DNA of 64,000 nucleotides from UBA9732 sp052170315 (GCA_052170315.1 JBQNAT010000009.1:29297-93296), one strand, 5' to 3'. Numbered from the stretch's first letter, positions 17,513 through 26,464 are shown. The notes: generated by a model not told the origin, from the sequence alone. Numbers and translations are program-made.

Positions 17513-18484
17513 ATGGAAGTGGCTATGTTTATTCATGGTGAGAGCTATGAAAAATATCAGGTATTTGCAGCATATCAGGCGGGGATTAAAACATTTACCC
17601 CATTTAAGTCTAGATTCGCAAAGACGGCATTTAGACTGCATAATGCAAACCCATTGAATAGGAAACACGAACTTCCTTTTAAGTTTCTTTGGTATAACAG
17701 GGTTCTGAAAGGTATCAATTTTAGTATAGATGATGAGATTATTTTTTTATTGTATGAGTCATTCAATTTCTCTTATTCACGCCACTTTTTGTCATACTTG
17801 AAAAAGAAATATCCATGGTCTAGGAATTGTTTTGTATTTTCCAATCCTCCCGATAGTTACAATACTGCCAGGGTGGAATGTGTTAGAGAGTTATATGATT
17901 ATGTTGTTTCAGATGTAAAATCTTTAGCAGAGAAATATGGATATATTTATTACCCATTCTATCCGATGAAATTTCCTGAAATTGGAGATAACTGTCCAAA
18001 GAATGATGTTTTCTTCGTTGGTGCCGATAAAGGAAGGCTATCAATGCTACTTGCTTTTTTTGAGTTAATGAATAGTCTTGGCTTAAAATGCGATTTCAAT
18101 ATTGTTGGGGTTCCTAAAGAAAAACAGAAATATGCAGATATTATTTCGTATAATAACCCTCTGTCTTATGATGAAGTTCTGAATAGAATTAACAGTTCCA
18201 GATGTGTTTTGGAAATAGTACAGAAAAATTTGAACTATTATACTTTTAGAGTGTCAGAGGCAATGTTGTTGCACAAAAAACTGATTTCAACAAATGTCGA
18301 ACTCGAGAATGATTCGATTTTTAATTCAAGGATTCTAAAAACGTTTTCCCCGGATGAGCCTCTACAGAGTGATTTCATTAGTTTCATTAAACAATCGGCT
18401 GATATCAAGGATTATCCAGATTCCTCAAATTGGAGCTTCTCCCACTTTATTGATTTTCTACAGGGTAGTCCTAGCAATTGTTAA
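17513..18484 (+). CDS. putative glycosyltransferase-like capsular/LPS biosynthesis protein
   Basis: A 323-residue soluble protein without a signal peptide. The segment DVFFVGADKGRLSMLLAFFE followed by FNIVGVPKEKQ and SYDEVLNRINSSRCVLEIVQ and the later TFRVSEAMLLHKKLISTN resembles the donor-binding half of GT-B enzymes annotated as LPS biosynthesis proteins. The first half is not recognised. ATG at 17513 has AGGAGG six bases upstream. It starts 57 bases after the end of the IS3 debris and is followed closely by the DUF1919 gene. The glycosyltransferase assignment is an inference from pattern and context. Confidence 0.6.
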   Translation: MEVAMFIHGESYEKYQVFAAYQAGIKTFTPFKSRFAKTAFRLHNANPLNRKHELPFKFLWYNRVLKGINFSIDDEIIFLLYESFNFSYSRHFLSYLKKKYPWSRNCFVFSNPPDSYNTARVECVRELYDYVVSDVKSLAEKYGYIYYPFYPMKFPEIGDNCPKNDVFFVGADKGRLSMLLAFFELMNSLGLKCDFNIVGVPKEKQKYADIISYNNPLSYDEVLNRINSSRCVLEIVQKNLNYYTFRVSEAMLLHKKLISTNVELENDSIFNSRILKTFSPDEPLQSDFISFIKQSADIKDYPDSSNWSFSHFIDFLQGSPSNC

Positions 18485-18497
18485 AGGAGGTCGAATA

Positions 18498-19190
18498 TTG
18501 GCGGGTAATTTCTCTCGTTCAGAAATTTTTAGGCATAAAATCGAAAAAGCCATGGTGCCATTGTTTGCTCCGTATAATAGGAGCAAGCTGAATAATACTG
18601 ACTTTTCAATAATTTCCAACAACTGTTGGGGTGGGGTATGCAGTGAATATTTTGGGTTGCAGAAAAATAGTCCTACTGTAGGTACTTTTTTATTTGCTAG
18701 TGACTTTGTTAAGCTGATTCAAAATTTAAAAAAATATATGGAGACTGAATTAATCTTTATTGACTATGAGGAATCAATGCACAGAAAAGACTTGGTTAAA
18801 TCAATATATGCGGGTGTACCAATTGGTCGTCTTGGTGACATTGAGATTATTTTTCTTCATTATCCAACAATAGAAATAGCAAAAGAAAAATGGAATCGTC
18901 GTGTTTCCAGGATAAATTGGAATAATCTTATTATTAAATTTAGTTATATGTCTAATTGTTCTGACGAGGATATTTTCTGTTTTCAGCGTATTCACGGAAT
19001 TAAAAAAATATGCTTTGTCCCAAAAATGTTTGACAACATGGAGGATCTAATTGTTGTTCCTTCTCGAATTAATTCCGTTTTCGATTTAGGGGATGATGTT
19101 TTTTATTGGAATAAATATATAGATATTGTCGACTTTATTAATCAACCAATAACAGGGATAAGAGATTTTGTGTTTGAGAAAAGTAGTTAA
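18498..19190 (+). CDS. DUF1919 exopolysaccharide biosynthesis protein
   Basis: A 230-residue DUF1919 protein, a family found in capsule and exopolysaccharide loci and often described as acyltransferase-like. Diagnostic pieces are DFSIISNNCWGGVCSEYFGL, SPTVGTFLFASDFVKLIQNL, VPIGRLGDIEIIFLHYPT and AKEKWNRRVSRINWNNLIIK. The start is taken as TTG at 18498, with AGGAGG seven bases upstream; earlier in-frame starts lie inside the preceding gene and have no such site. Biochemical role within the family is not established to my knowledge. Confidence 0.82.
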   Translation: MAGNFSRSEIFRHKIEKAMVPLFAPYNRSKLNNTDFSIISNNCWGGVCSEYFGLQKNSPTVGTFLFASDFVKLIQNLKKYMETELIFIDYEESMHRKDLVKSIYAGVPIGRLGDIEIIFLHYPTIEIAKEKWNRRVSRINWNNLIIKFSYMSNCSDEDIFCFQRIHGIKKICFVPKMFDNMEDLIVVPSRINSVFDLGDDVFYWNKYIDIVDFINQPITGIRDFVFEKSS

Positions 19191-19310
19191 CGAAACAGCA
19201 CGCTTCGTAGAAAACTGCGTTGTGCAGTGTTGTGTAAACATATCTGAAGGTATACATTGGGGAGAGATATTTGGATGTGGGTCCTAAAGTAATTAAAGAG
19301 TGTTTATATT

Positions 19311-19442
19311 GCAGATTTTGTCATTATTGGAGCGAATGGAGTGGTCACAAATAGTTTCGTTGAGCCAGATATCACGATAGGAGATGATCCTACTGTGAAG
19401 ATTACTCAAAATGGAAATAAAAACCGTACAAGGCCAATCTAA
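19311..19442 (+). pseudogene. C-terminal stub of a hexapeptide-repeat (serine acetyltransferase-like) transferase
   Basis: A 43-codon frame without a start reads DFVIIGANGVVTNSFVEPDI and then TIGDDPTVKI before a TAA. This matches the end of left-handed beta-helix acetyltransferases, where the usual ending is IGANSVVTKSF followed by a GNPAKxI element. The proline-alanine of that element has drifted here. The rest of the gene is absent upstream (19191-19310 shows no homology I can see), so it is a truncated remnant within the A+T-rich variable segment, 17 bases before rfbA. Confidence 0.7.
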
Positions 19443-19459
19443 AAGAGGAGAAGGTAAGC

Positions 19460-20344
19460 ATGAAAGGTATTATTTTAGCAGGTGGAGCTGGAACTCGTTT
19501 GTACCCATTGACAATGGTTACAAGTAAGCAATTATTGCCTATTTATGATAAACCAATGATTTACTATCCGCTGTCAACACTGATGTTGGCTGGGATAAAA
19601 GATATTCTTATCATATCTACACCAGATGACACACCGCGCTTTGTATCGCTTTTAGGTGATGGTTCTCAGTTTGGTGTCTCATTGCAGTATGCTGTTCAGC
19701 CAAGTCCTGATGGTTTGGCGCAGGCCTTCATTATAGGTGAGGATTTCATTGGAGATGAGCCATGTGCAATGATTCTTGGTGATAACATCTTCTATGGTGG
19801 AGGTTTGACTGCTTATCTGAAGCAAGCAGCAATTAATGCAATTGACGGAAAAGCTACTGTATTTGGATATCATGTAAATGATCCCGGGCGTTTTGGGATT
19901 ATGGAACTTGGAGATGACGGTACTATACTGTCTGTTGAAGAAAAACCTCAGCACCCGAAAAGCAATTACTGTATTACAGGACTGTATTTTTATCCGTCAG
20001 GTGTCTCCGATAAGGCAAAAAACGTAAAGCTATCTGCTCGTGGTGAATTGGAAATAACAACTTTGAATGACATGTATCTTAAAGAAAAGCTGCTGAAGGG
20101 GATTGTCCTTGGCCGTGGTTTTGCGTGGCTTGATACAGGTACAATGGACAGCTTGGTTGAAGCTACGGAATTTGTACAGATGATTGAAAAACGGCAAGGG
20201 GTAAAAATATCTGCACCTGAAGAAATTGCTTACAGAAACGGTTGGATAAATAAAGAACAGTTATTGAAATCTGCTTTCAAATACGGCAAATCTCCATATG
20301 GTGAGCATTTGAAGAATGTTGCAGAAGGTAAATTCAAATATTGA
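19460..20344 (+). CDS. rfbA: glucose-1-phosphate thymidylyltransferase
   Basis: A 294-residue RmlA enzyme that makes dTDP-glucose from glucose-1-phosphate and dTTP, the first step of the dTDP-deoxysugar pathway. The N-terminal GIILAGGAGTRLYPLTMVTS is the nucleotide-binding signature, followed by KQLLPIYDKPMIYYPLSTLM and the ILGDNIFYGGG metal-binding aspartate region. EEKPQHPKSNYCITGLYFY and the GRGFAWLDTGT motif are intact. Length is standard. It has a good ribosome site (GAGGAGAAGG) and leads rfbC by a 9-base gap. Confidence 0.97.
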   Translation: MKGIILAGGAGTRLYPLTMVTSKQLLPIYDKPMIYYPLSTLMLAGIKDILIISTPDDTPRFVSLLGDGSQFGVSLQYAVQPSPDGLAQAFIIGEDFIGDEPCAMILGDNIFYGGGLTAYLKQAAINAIDGKATVFGYHVNDPGRFGIMELGDDGTILSVEEKPQHPKSNYCITGLYFYPSGVSDKAKNVKLSARGELEITTLNDMYLKEKLLKGIVLGRGFAWLDTGTMDSLVEATEFVQMIEKRQGVKISAPEEIAYRNGWINKEQLLKSAFKYGKSPYGEHLKNVAEGKFKY

Positions 20345-20353
20345 GGAAACACA

Positions 20354-20911
20354 ATGAACAATTTTACATTTAACGAAACATCTATAGAAGGAGTTTATGT
20401 CATTGATGTAAAAACGTATGGGGACCAACGTGGCTATTTTATGGAAACATATAAAAAAACTGACTTTGATGCAGCAGGTCTGAAGTTTTCCTTTGTTCAG
20501 GACAATCAATCAAGTAGCAGGAAGGGTGTTTTGCGAGGTCTTCACTTCCAAAAGATACATCCACAAGCCAAATTGGTCAGAGTCCTTAGCGGAGAAGTTT
20601 TTGATGTGGCTGTTGATTTGAGGAAAAGCTCAAAAACCTATGGCAAATGGGAGGGTGTACTTCTTTCTGGAACCAATCATAGGCAATTAATGATTCCGCG
20701 TGGATTTGCACATGGATTCGTTGTTGTTTCCGACTACGCCGAATTTGCCTACAAATGTGACGATTTCTATCATCCTGAAGATGAGGGCGGAATTATATGG
20801 AACGATCCTGACATTGGGATTAAATGGCCCAATGTGGGACAGATAATGCTTAGTGACAAAGACACTAAGCATCCATCTCTTTCATGTTCCTGTATGGAGT
20901 TTGATTTGTGA
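20354..20911 (+). CDS. rfbC: dTDP-4-dehydrorhamnose 3,5-epimerase
   Basis: A 185-residue RmlC cupin that epimerises dTDP-4-keto-6-deoxyglucose at C3 and C5. Conserved active-site segments are visible: RGYFMETYKKTDFD, FVQDNQSSSRKGVLRGLHFQ, LVRVLSGEVFDVAVDLRKSS and PRGFAHGFVVVSD with the catalytic histidine and its partners. It looks like a true RmlC rather than a FdtA-type 3,4-ketoisomerase. The stop overlaps a GTG start of the following HTH pseudogene by 4 bases. Confidence 0.95.
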   Translation: MNNFTFNETSIEGVYVIDVKTYGDQRGYFMETYKKTDFDAAGLKFSFVQDNQSSSRKGVLRGLHFQKIHPQAKLVRVLSGEVFDVAVDLRKSSKTYGKWEGVLLSGTNHRQLMIPRGFAHGFVVVSDYAEFAYKCDDFYHPEDEGGIIWNDPDIGIKWPNVGQIMLSDKDTKHPSLSCSCMEFDL

Positions 20912-21873
20912 ATTCTCCAGAACAGCTTGGGAAATCCATTGCGTTCCTTAGGAGAACGGCAGGATATACTCAAAGTGACCTTGCATTACGCACAGTAATC
21001 AGTGTTAAGGCGGTATCGAAATGGGAGAGAGGCCTGACTATTCCGGATATTGATAACATTTGCAAACTGGCCATATTACTTAATACAGATGCAGAATCAC
21101 TGTTTTCTGGGGTTATCAGACCAGATGACGGAACGTGGCCAGGCATTATTGACATTAAGGAAAACTCTTCTGATGTATGTCTCACATCAGTGATATACGA
21201 TAAATCTCTTTCGCACTATTTTATTGGGTATTTTCTTCTCCTGGGTATACCGCGGATCCCGATAATTTGTGCTGATTTGAAATCTTAAAGCTGAAACAAC
21301 TATATTATGACGGCAGAGGGTACGGCATAACAATAGAATACTCTGCTGGTTCCATAGCAGACTCATTGAGGAAGATGGAATTAAAACAAAATTGTGTATG
21401 TTGATTGACAAAAGAAGATCCTGAGCAGTACGAGTGATGGGATATTGCACCATGATTATGACTATCAAATTATCCCTTTTTTGTTATGTGGCTATGCACT
21501 GTTGGCCTCGATAGGCTATGATGAAAGAACTGTGGATTTTGTAAGAAGTCTGGCAAAAACAAAACATGGGTATGCCGAAATTCTTGACCGTGGATTTGTT
21601 GATTTTTCTATCGAGTCTTCTGCTGATGTTGAAAGAACTGCTTCATTCGTTCAATTAGTTCAGAGTCAATGTGGAATGGTTGTGTATTGCTTGGAAGAGA
21701 TTGCCTGGAGAAGGGGATTATTGGATTTGCATGCATTTGGCCCCAGAATAATAAAATACAGAGGCACTAAATATGGAGATTATCTTCAGCAATTACTGGA
21801 AAAATGGTTCAAATGTAAACTGCCGGTAGGTTTTTTTCTGGTGGAAATTCATTTATACTCAAAAATAGCGTAA
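20908..21873 (+). pseudogene. broken XRE helix-turn-helix / RfbA-like nucleotidyltransferase fusion
   Basis: The gene begins (GTG, in a GTGA overlap with rfbC) with an XRE domain: SIAFLRRTAGYTQSDLALRT, then VSKWERGLTIPDIDNICKLA. It continues in frame into sequence aligning with RfbA (IYDKSLSHYFIGYFLLLGIP against IYDKPMIYYPLSTLMLAGIK). A stop at 21286 interrupts it. Another frame then gives YYDGRGYGITIEYSAGSIAD, matching the next RfbA segment. From 21445 the frame resumes with the C-terminal part (ERTASFVQLVQSQCGMVVYC, against EATEFVQMIEKRQGVKISAP). The middle region with catalytic residues is missing. It is therefore a decayed transcription-factor/enzyme fusion beside an intact, unfused rfbA. 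Confidence 0.78.
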
Positions 21874-21891
21874 ACTTTAATAGGAGGGCAT

Positions 21892-22911
21892 ATGACTATT
21901 TTGGTTACAGGTGGGGCCGGCTTTATTGGTTCAAACTTTATTTACATGCTTTTATCCGAGTGCCGGAGTTGGCGTGTCGTATGTGTTGATGCTCTAACAT
22001 ATGCCGCCAACATTCATACTTTGAATGAGGCAATGAAGAGCCCGAACTTCGTTTTCTATAAAGAGGACATCAGAAACAGGGAGGGTATCTTCAGAATCTT
22101 TGAGAAGGAGAAGCCGTCCGTCGTAGTGAACTTCGCTGCGGAAAGCCATGTGGACAGATCTATTGAAAATCCCGGAGTATTCCTGGAGACAAATATTCTT
22201 GGAACAGCAGTGGTTATGGATGCATGCCGCAAATACGGTGTGGAGCGTTTTCATCAGGTTGGTACTGATGAAGTATATGGTGATCTTCCATTAGACAGGC
22301 CAGATTTGTTTTTCCGTGAAGATACCCCAATACATACTTCATCTCCATACTCAACTTCCAAGGCATCCGCAGACTTACTGGCCTTAGCATACCATAGGAC
22401 ATATGGTTTGCCGGTTACAATCTCCCGCTGCTCAAATAACTACGGCCCTTACCAGTTCCCTGAAAAGCTTATTCCGCTGATGATCAACAATGCTCTTCAT
22501 GATAAGGCTCTTCCTGTATATGGAGAAGGGCTAAATGTACGTGACTGGCTCTATGTAAAAGACCATTGCTCCGGAATACTGTCATGTATTGAGAAAGGCA
22601 AGGAAGGTGAAGTCTACAATCTTGGCGGCCACAACGAAATGGCCAACATTGATATAGTCAAGCTTATCCTGAAAGAGCTTGGAAAGCCTGAATCCCTGAT
22701 AACCTATGTCACTGACCGTAAGGGACATGACCTGAGGTACGCCATAGATCCATCCAAAGCAAATAAAGAGTTTGGATGGAGGCCAACCACTATGTTCAAA
22801 GATGGAATTAAGCTTACAATCAAGTGGTACAGAGATCACATGGATTGGATGAATGAATGTACATCAGGAGAGTATATGAAGTACTATCAGCAGATGTATG
22901 GAAACAGATAA
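21892..22911 (+). CDS. rfbB: dTDP-glucose 4,6-dehydratase
   Basis: A 339-residue RmlB extended SDR converting dTDP-glucose to dTDP-4-keto-6-deoxyglucose. The cofactor loop ILVTGGAGFIGSNFIYMLL, NFAAESHVDRSIENPGVFLE, the TDEVYGDL segment with the catalytic aspartate and glutamate, and the tyrosine and lysine in SSPYSTSKASADLL are all present. RCSNNYGPYQFPEKLIPLMI is also typical. AGGAGG precedes the ATG. No rfbD is found beside it, so the 4-keto product may go to the downstream aminotransferase. Confidence 0.97.
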   Translation: MTILVTGGAGFIGSNFIYMLLSECRSWRVVCVDALTYAANIHTLNEAMKSPNFVFYKEDIRNREGIFRIFEKEKPSVVVNFAAESHVDRSIENPGVFLETNILGTAVVMDACRKYGVERFHQVGTDEVYGDLPLDRPDLFFREDTPIHTSSPYSTSKASADLLALAYHRTYGLPVTISRCSNNYGPYQFPEKLIPLMINNALHDKALPVYGEGLNVRDWLYVKDHCSGILSCIEKGKEGEVYNLGGHNEMANIDIVKLILKELGKPESLITYVTDRKGHDLRYAIDPSKANKEFGWRPTTMFKDGIKLTIKWYRDHMDWMNECTSGEYMKYYQQMYGNR

Positions 22912-22934
22912 TTGACTTCTAGGAGAGAAAGATA

Positions 22935-24062
22935 ATGGCAATACAGGTTTTGAAACCAAAATTTCATGTTGATGAATGTCTTGATGCAGTAAGGGAATGC
23001 CTTGAAAAAGGATGGACCGGGATGGGGTTTAAGACGGCGGAATTTGAGGAAGCTTGGAAGAAATATACAAGGCACAAGTATGCTTACTACCTAAATTCCA
23101 ATACGGTGGGACTTCACCTTGCAGTGAAAATTCTGAAGATGAACAACAATTGGAGAGATGGTGATGAGATTATTACTTCTCCGATAACTTTTATATCAAC
23201 GAATTTGGCAGTAATGTACGAGAACATGAAGCCTGTTTTTGCTGATGTGGATCAATATTTGTGCATTGATCCAGCTGATGTCGAAAAAAAAATCACCCAA
23301 AGGACAAAGGCCGTAATCTTTGTTGGATATGGCGGACGTGTGGGACAGCTCGAGAAAGTTATTGATATTTGCAAGAAACATGGTTTGAAACTTATCTTAG
23401 ATGCGGCGCACATGTCTGGCACCAGGGTAAATGGTATATGCCCTGGAACGTGGGATGGAGTTGATGTCGCGGTTTATTCTTATCAGGCTGTAAAGAATCT
23501 TCCGACCGGTGACAGTGGATGTATTTGCTGGGCTGATGAAAAATCTGCCAACCTTACAAAAAAGCTCGCTTGGTGTGGAATTGATAAAGATACTTATGCA
23601 CGATCAAATAAAGGGACATATGTATGGAAGTATGACGTAGATTATGTTGGCTACAAATATAATGGAAATGCCATAATGGCAGCAGTTGCACTTACTCAGC
23701 TTAAATATCTCGACGATGACAATAAAAGACGCAGAGAGATTGTCGAAATGTACAATGAAGGCTTCAAGGATAATCCAAAGATAAAGATTATTCCTGCAAA
23801 CTATCCGGATGAATGTTCTTATCATCTTTATGAGCTTGCTGTTCCAGACAGGGAAGATCTCTTGAATAAGCTTTCTGCCGAAGGAATTAATTGTGGGGTA
23901 CATTATAGAGACAACTCTGAATATAGTATTTTTGTATATAATGAGGGTACTTGCCCAAAAGCCCATGATATCAGTCAACATTTGATTACCATGCCATTAC
24001 ACATGTGGCTGTCGGATGATGATGTAAGCTTGATTATAAATAAAGTAAATGAATTTGTTTGA
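22935..24062 (+). CDS. DegT/DnrJ/EryC1/StrS sugar aminotransferase
   Basis: A 375-residue PLP-dependent aminotransferase of the sugar-nucleotide family, expected to replace a keto group on a nucleotide sugar by an amino group. The PLP lysine is Lys187 in SYQAVKNLPTGDSG; the cofactor aspartate lies in LILDAAHMSGTR; the N-terminal GWTGMGFKTAEFEEAWKKY and EIITSPITFISTNLAV are standard. It follows rfbB by 23 bases with AGGAGA as ribosome site. The context suggests the product of RfbB, or of RfbB plus RfbC, as substrate. The position aminated (C3 or C4) is not readable. Confidence 0.93.
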   Translation: MAIQVLKPKFHVDECLDAVRECLEKGWTGMGFKTAEFEEAWKKYTRHKYAYYLNSNTVGLHLAVKILKMNNNWRDGDEIITSPITFISTNLAVMYENMKPVFADVDQYLCIDPADVEKKITQRTKAVIFVGYGGRVGQLEKVIDICKKHGLKLILDAAHMSGTRVNGICPGTWDGVDVAVYSYQAVKNLPTGDSGCICWADEKSANLTKKLAWCGIDKDTYARSNKGTYVWKYDVDYVGYKYNGNAIMAAVALTQLKYLDDDNKRRREIVEMYNEGFKDNPKIKIIPANYPDECSYHLYELAVPDREDLLNKLSAEGINCGVHYRDNSEYSIFVYNEGTCPKAHDISQHLITMPLHMWLSDDDVSLIINKVNEFV

Positions 24063-24678
24063 TATGGAAGAAAGTGCTCCAGTTAGTCTACGGTCTATTT
24101 CATTGTCCGACATATTTAGTATTGTCAGATGGAGAAATTCCTCATCTGTATACTGTAATCTAGTCTCTCACGACGAGCTCTCAATAGAGCAGCATCTCAG
24201 ATATTATGAGAGGTATATAAAAACGGGTAAATGTTACCAGTTCATTATTGAATGGAGTTTTAAAAATTCAAAATTGGATATTGGGACAATATTCATAAAG
24301 AATATAGATTACAAAAATTCAAAAGGCGAACTTGGTATCTTTATTGGGGAGAATCAGGCCCGTAAAAAGGGGCTTGCTAAGTTTGTCGTAAGTAGAATTT
24401 TGGAAGTTGCTTTCAATGATTTGAAATTGCAGATGATGATATATTTGCCTGTTATCGAGGATAATATTCCCGCAATAAAAACATATTTAAAAGAAAGTTT
24501 TGAAATCGAAAGCAAACTTCGTTGTGATTTTCTAGACAAAGATATTAATAAGGATGTATTGATTATGGTGATATTAGGTCAAGATTGGACAAAAAAGCAC
24601 ATCTCTCCTAGGGGGAAAATTAGCAACTGTATGCTGGTATCTTCAATCTGTATTGATAATGGAGAACAGATAGCATGA
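24049..24678 (+). CDS. GNAT family N-acetyltransferase
   Basis: A 209-residue RimJ/RimL-type GNAT enzyme. The acetyl-CoA site region is visible as GELGIFIGENQARKKGLAKF, with the RxxG(L)A turn, followed by a helix and IYLPVIEDNIPAIKTYLKES, where the conserved asparagine lies. Beside the aminotransferase it is a candidate for acylating the new amino group, like PseH or other dideoxy-sugar acetyltransferases. The ATG at 24049 overlaps the upstream gene by 14 bases; an ATG at 24064, directly after that stop, is an equally possible start and neither has a strong ribosome site. Confidence 0.8.
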   Translation: MNLFDMEESAPVSLRSISLSDIFSIVRWRNSSSVYCNLVSHDELSIEQHLRYYERYIKTGKCYQFIIEWSFKNSKLDIGTIFIKNIDYKNSKGELGIFIGENQARKKGLAKFVVSRILEVAFNDLKLQMMIYLPVIEDNIPAIKTYLKESFEIESKLRCDFLDKDINKDVLIMVILGQDWTKKHISPRGKISNCMLVSSICIDNGEQIA

Positions 24679-25796
24679 ATAAGAGGCTTGCAATATTAGG
24701 GGCTAATGCTTCTATTTCAGTTCTTATTAGGAAGGCTAAGTCTCTTGGTTACGAAACCCATGTATTTGCATGGGCTTGTGGTGATCCAGGAGAGAAGGAA
24801 GCAGATTTCTTTTATCCTATCAGTCTGATAGACAAAGAATTAATTCTACAAAAATGCCGTAAGATAGGAGTTTGTGGTGTATGTTCCATTACTTCTGATT
24901 TTGCTGCTCCTGTAGTTGCGTACGTAGCAAGGGGTCTCGGTCTACCAGGTAATCCAGAAAAGACTGATATCGTTGCTCGGAATAAGTATGAAATGCGAAA
25001 GGCGTTTCAAAAGTATGGTGGGATTTATTGTCCGAAGTTTGCTGAAGTTGATGATAGTTTTTGCGATTCTGCTGTTACGGGTTTTCAATTCCCAGTAATT
25101 GTAAAACCTACTGACAGATGGAGCAGCAAAGGTATTACGCGTGTTGACAGCAAAAACGAACTTCAAAAGGCTGTCAATTTCGCTGTTAGTGAATCAATTG
25201 AGAAGAAAGCTATAATAGAAGAGTTCATGGATGGTCCTGAATATAGTGCTGAATGTATCGTATATGAAGGAGAACCTACAGTTCTCACCTTTACAAAAAA
25301 GAACACGACCGGCTTCCCCCATTATATAGAGACAGGTCATACTCAACCTTCTGATATACCTCTAAGAGAGCAAGAAAAGATAAAAGAAAAAGTAAAACGA
25401 GCTATTCGAGCTTTGGATATCACTAATAGTGCTGCTCATGCTGAGTTTAGAATTCTAAAAAACGGTGAGATAGGTTTCATGGAAATTGGAGCAAGAATGG
25501 GGGGAGACTGTATTGGTACCGATCTAACCCCCATATCTACCGGTATGGACTATACAAAGATGGTAATTGATGTTGCATGTGGTAATGCGCCTGATTTTAC
25601 AGTATTTGGTGACCCACAGCCGATATCTGTTAGGTTTATTCTTAACTCAGATGATTTTGACAGGTTTGAATGTTTTGTACATGAATATCCGTCAAAGGTT
25701 GTCAGATATGAGATTAATCAATCTCAGATTAATTCTACAGTAGTAGATAGCTCCACTCGGCACGGTTTCTATATTTTTTATTGCAAGGGGGTTTAG
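24675..25796 (+). CDS. ATP-grasp domain ligase
   Basis: A 373-residue ATP-grasp enzyme resembling the carbamoyl-phosphate synthase large chain and related ligases. The pre-ATP-grasp Rossmann-like domain starts with LAILGANASISVLIRKAKSL. The grasp part shows FPVIVKPTDRWSSKGITRVD (lysine of the ATP site), AIIEEFMDGPEYSAECIVYE and the metal-binding NGEIGFMEIGARMGGDC. These enzymes join a carboxylate to an amine; here an amino acid or other acid could be linked to the amino sugar made by the neighbouring aminotransferase. This role is inferred from position only. It overlaps the GNAT gene by ATGA. Confidence 0.85.
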   Translation: MNKRLAILGANASISVLIRKAKSLGYETHVFAWACGDPGEKEADFFYPISLIDKELILQKCRKIGVCGVCSITSDFAAPVVAYVARGLGLPGNPEKTDIVARNKYEMRKAFQKYGGIYCPKFAEVDDSFCDSAVTGFQFPVIVKPTDRWSSKGITRVDSKNELQKAVNFAVSESIEKKAIIEEFMDGPEYSAECIVYEGEPTVLTFTKKNTTGFPHYIETGHTQPSDIPLREQEKIKEKVKRAIRALDITNSAAHAEFRILKNGEIGFMEIGARMGGDCIGTDLTPISTGMDYTKMVIDVACGNAPDFTVFGDPQPISVRFILNSDDFDRFECFVHEYPSKVVRYEINQSQINSTVVDSSTRHGFYIFYCKGV

Positions 25797-25798
25797 CA

Positions 25799-26464
25799 GT
25801 GGTTAAAGAATTCATTTTTGGCTCCAATCCGTTAGCCAGAATTCTGGAATACTATCTTGTAAATGATGGACACATTATAAATTCTTATGTTGTAAATGAG
25901 CAATTTTTACCGTTAGCAAATGAGGACTTTGACATCCCAGTACGATCGATTGAAGAAGTAATTTCAGAGTATGGTAGTGAAACAATAGGTGTTTATGTTA
26001 CTGTTGCATACGCACATATGAATAGTTACAGAAGGCAAATATACAAATGGTTGCATGCAAATGAAATCAAAATCTTATCGTATTATCATCCTTCTTCTGT
26101 TATCTCTGAAAATGCTAATTTAGGAGAAGGGAATATTTGTCTTGAAAATAGCGTGATTCAACCATTTGTTTCAATTGGAGATGGCAATATTATTTGGAAC
26201 AATGCCTCAATATGCCATGATACAATTATTGGATCTTTCAATTATTTGGCACCATCGGCAACGGTTGCTGGTAAATCGTTTATTGGTGATATGAATTTTA
26301 TAGGGGCTAATGCAACCATTAGTAATCATATTCGAATCGGAAATTCGAATCTAATTGGGTCAGGAGCCTTTGTTGATAAATCTTTAGAGAGTGGAATGGT
26401 TTTTTTCCCTAGTCGTGGACAAATTTCAAGCAAACTGAAGAGTGATGAAGTGACCTTAAAATAG
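25799..26464 (+). CDS. NeuD-family sugar O/N-acyltransferase (left-handed beta-helix)
   Basis: A 221-residue protein with an N-terminal Rossmann-like segment (EFIFGSNPLARILEYYLVND) and a C-terminal hexapeptide-repeat beta-helix (SENANLGEGNICLENSVIQP, IGDGNIIWNNASICHDTIIG, IGDMNFIGANATISNHIRIG). This is the architecture of NeuD, PglD and PerB acyltransferases, which acetylate amino sugars or sialic acids. The start is taken as GTG at 25799 because AAGGGGG lies 7 bases upstream; a TTG at 25781 precedes that site. It is the last intact gene of the polysaccharide locus. A catalytic histidine candidate is the one in SICHDT. Confidence 0.82.
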   Translation: MVKEFIFGSNPLARILEYYLVNDGHIINSYVVNEQFLPLANEDFDIPVRSIEEVISEYGSETIGVYVTVAYAHMNSYRRQIYKWLHANEIKILSYYHPSSVISENANLGEGNICLENSVIQPFVSIGDGNIIWNNASICHDTIIGSFNYLAPSATVAGKSFIGDMNFIGANATISNHIRIGNSNLIGSGAFVDKSLESGMVFFPSRGQISSKLKSDEVTLK

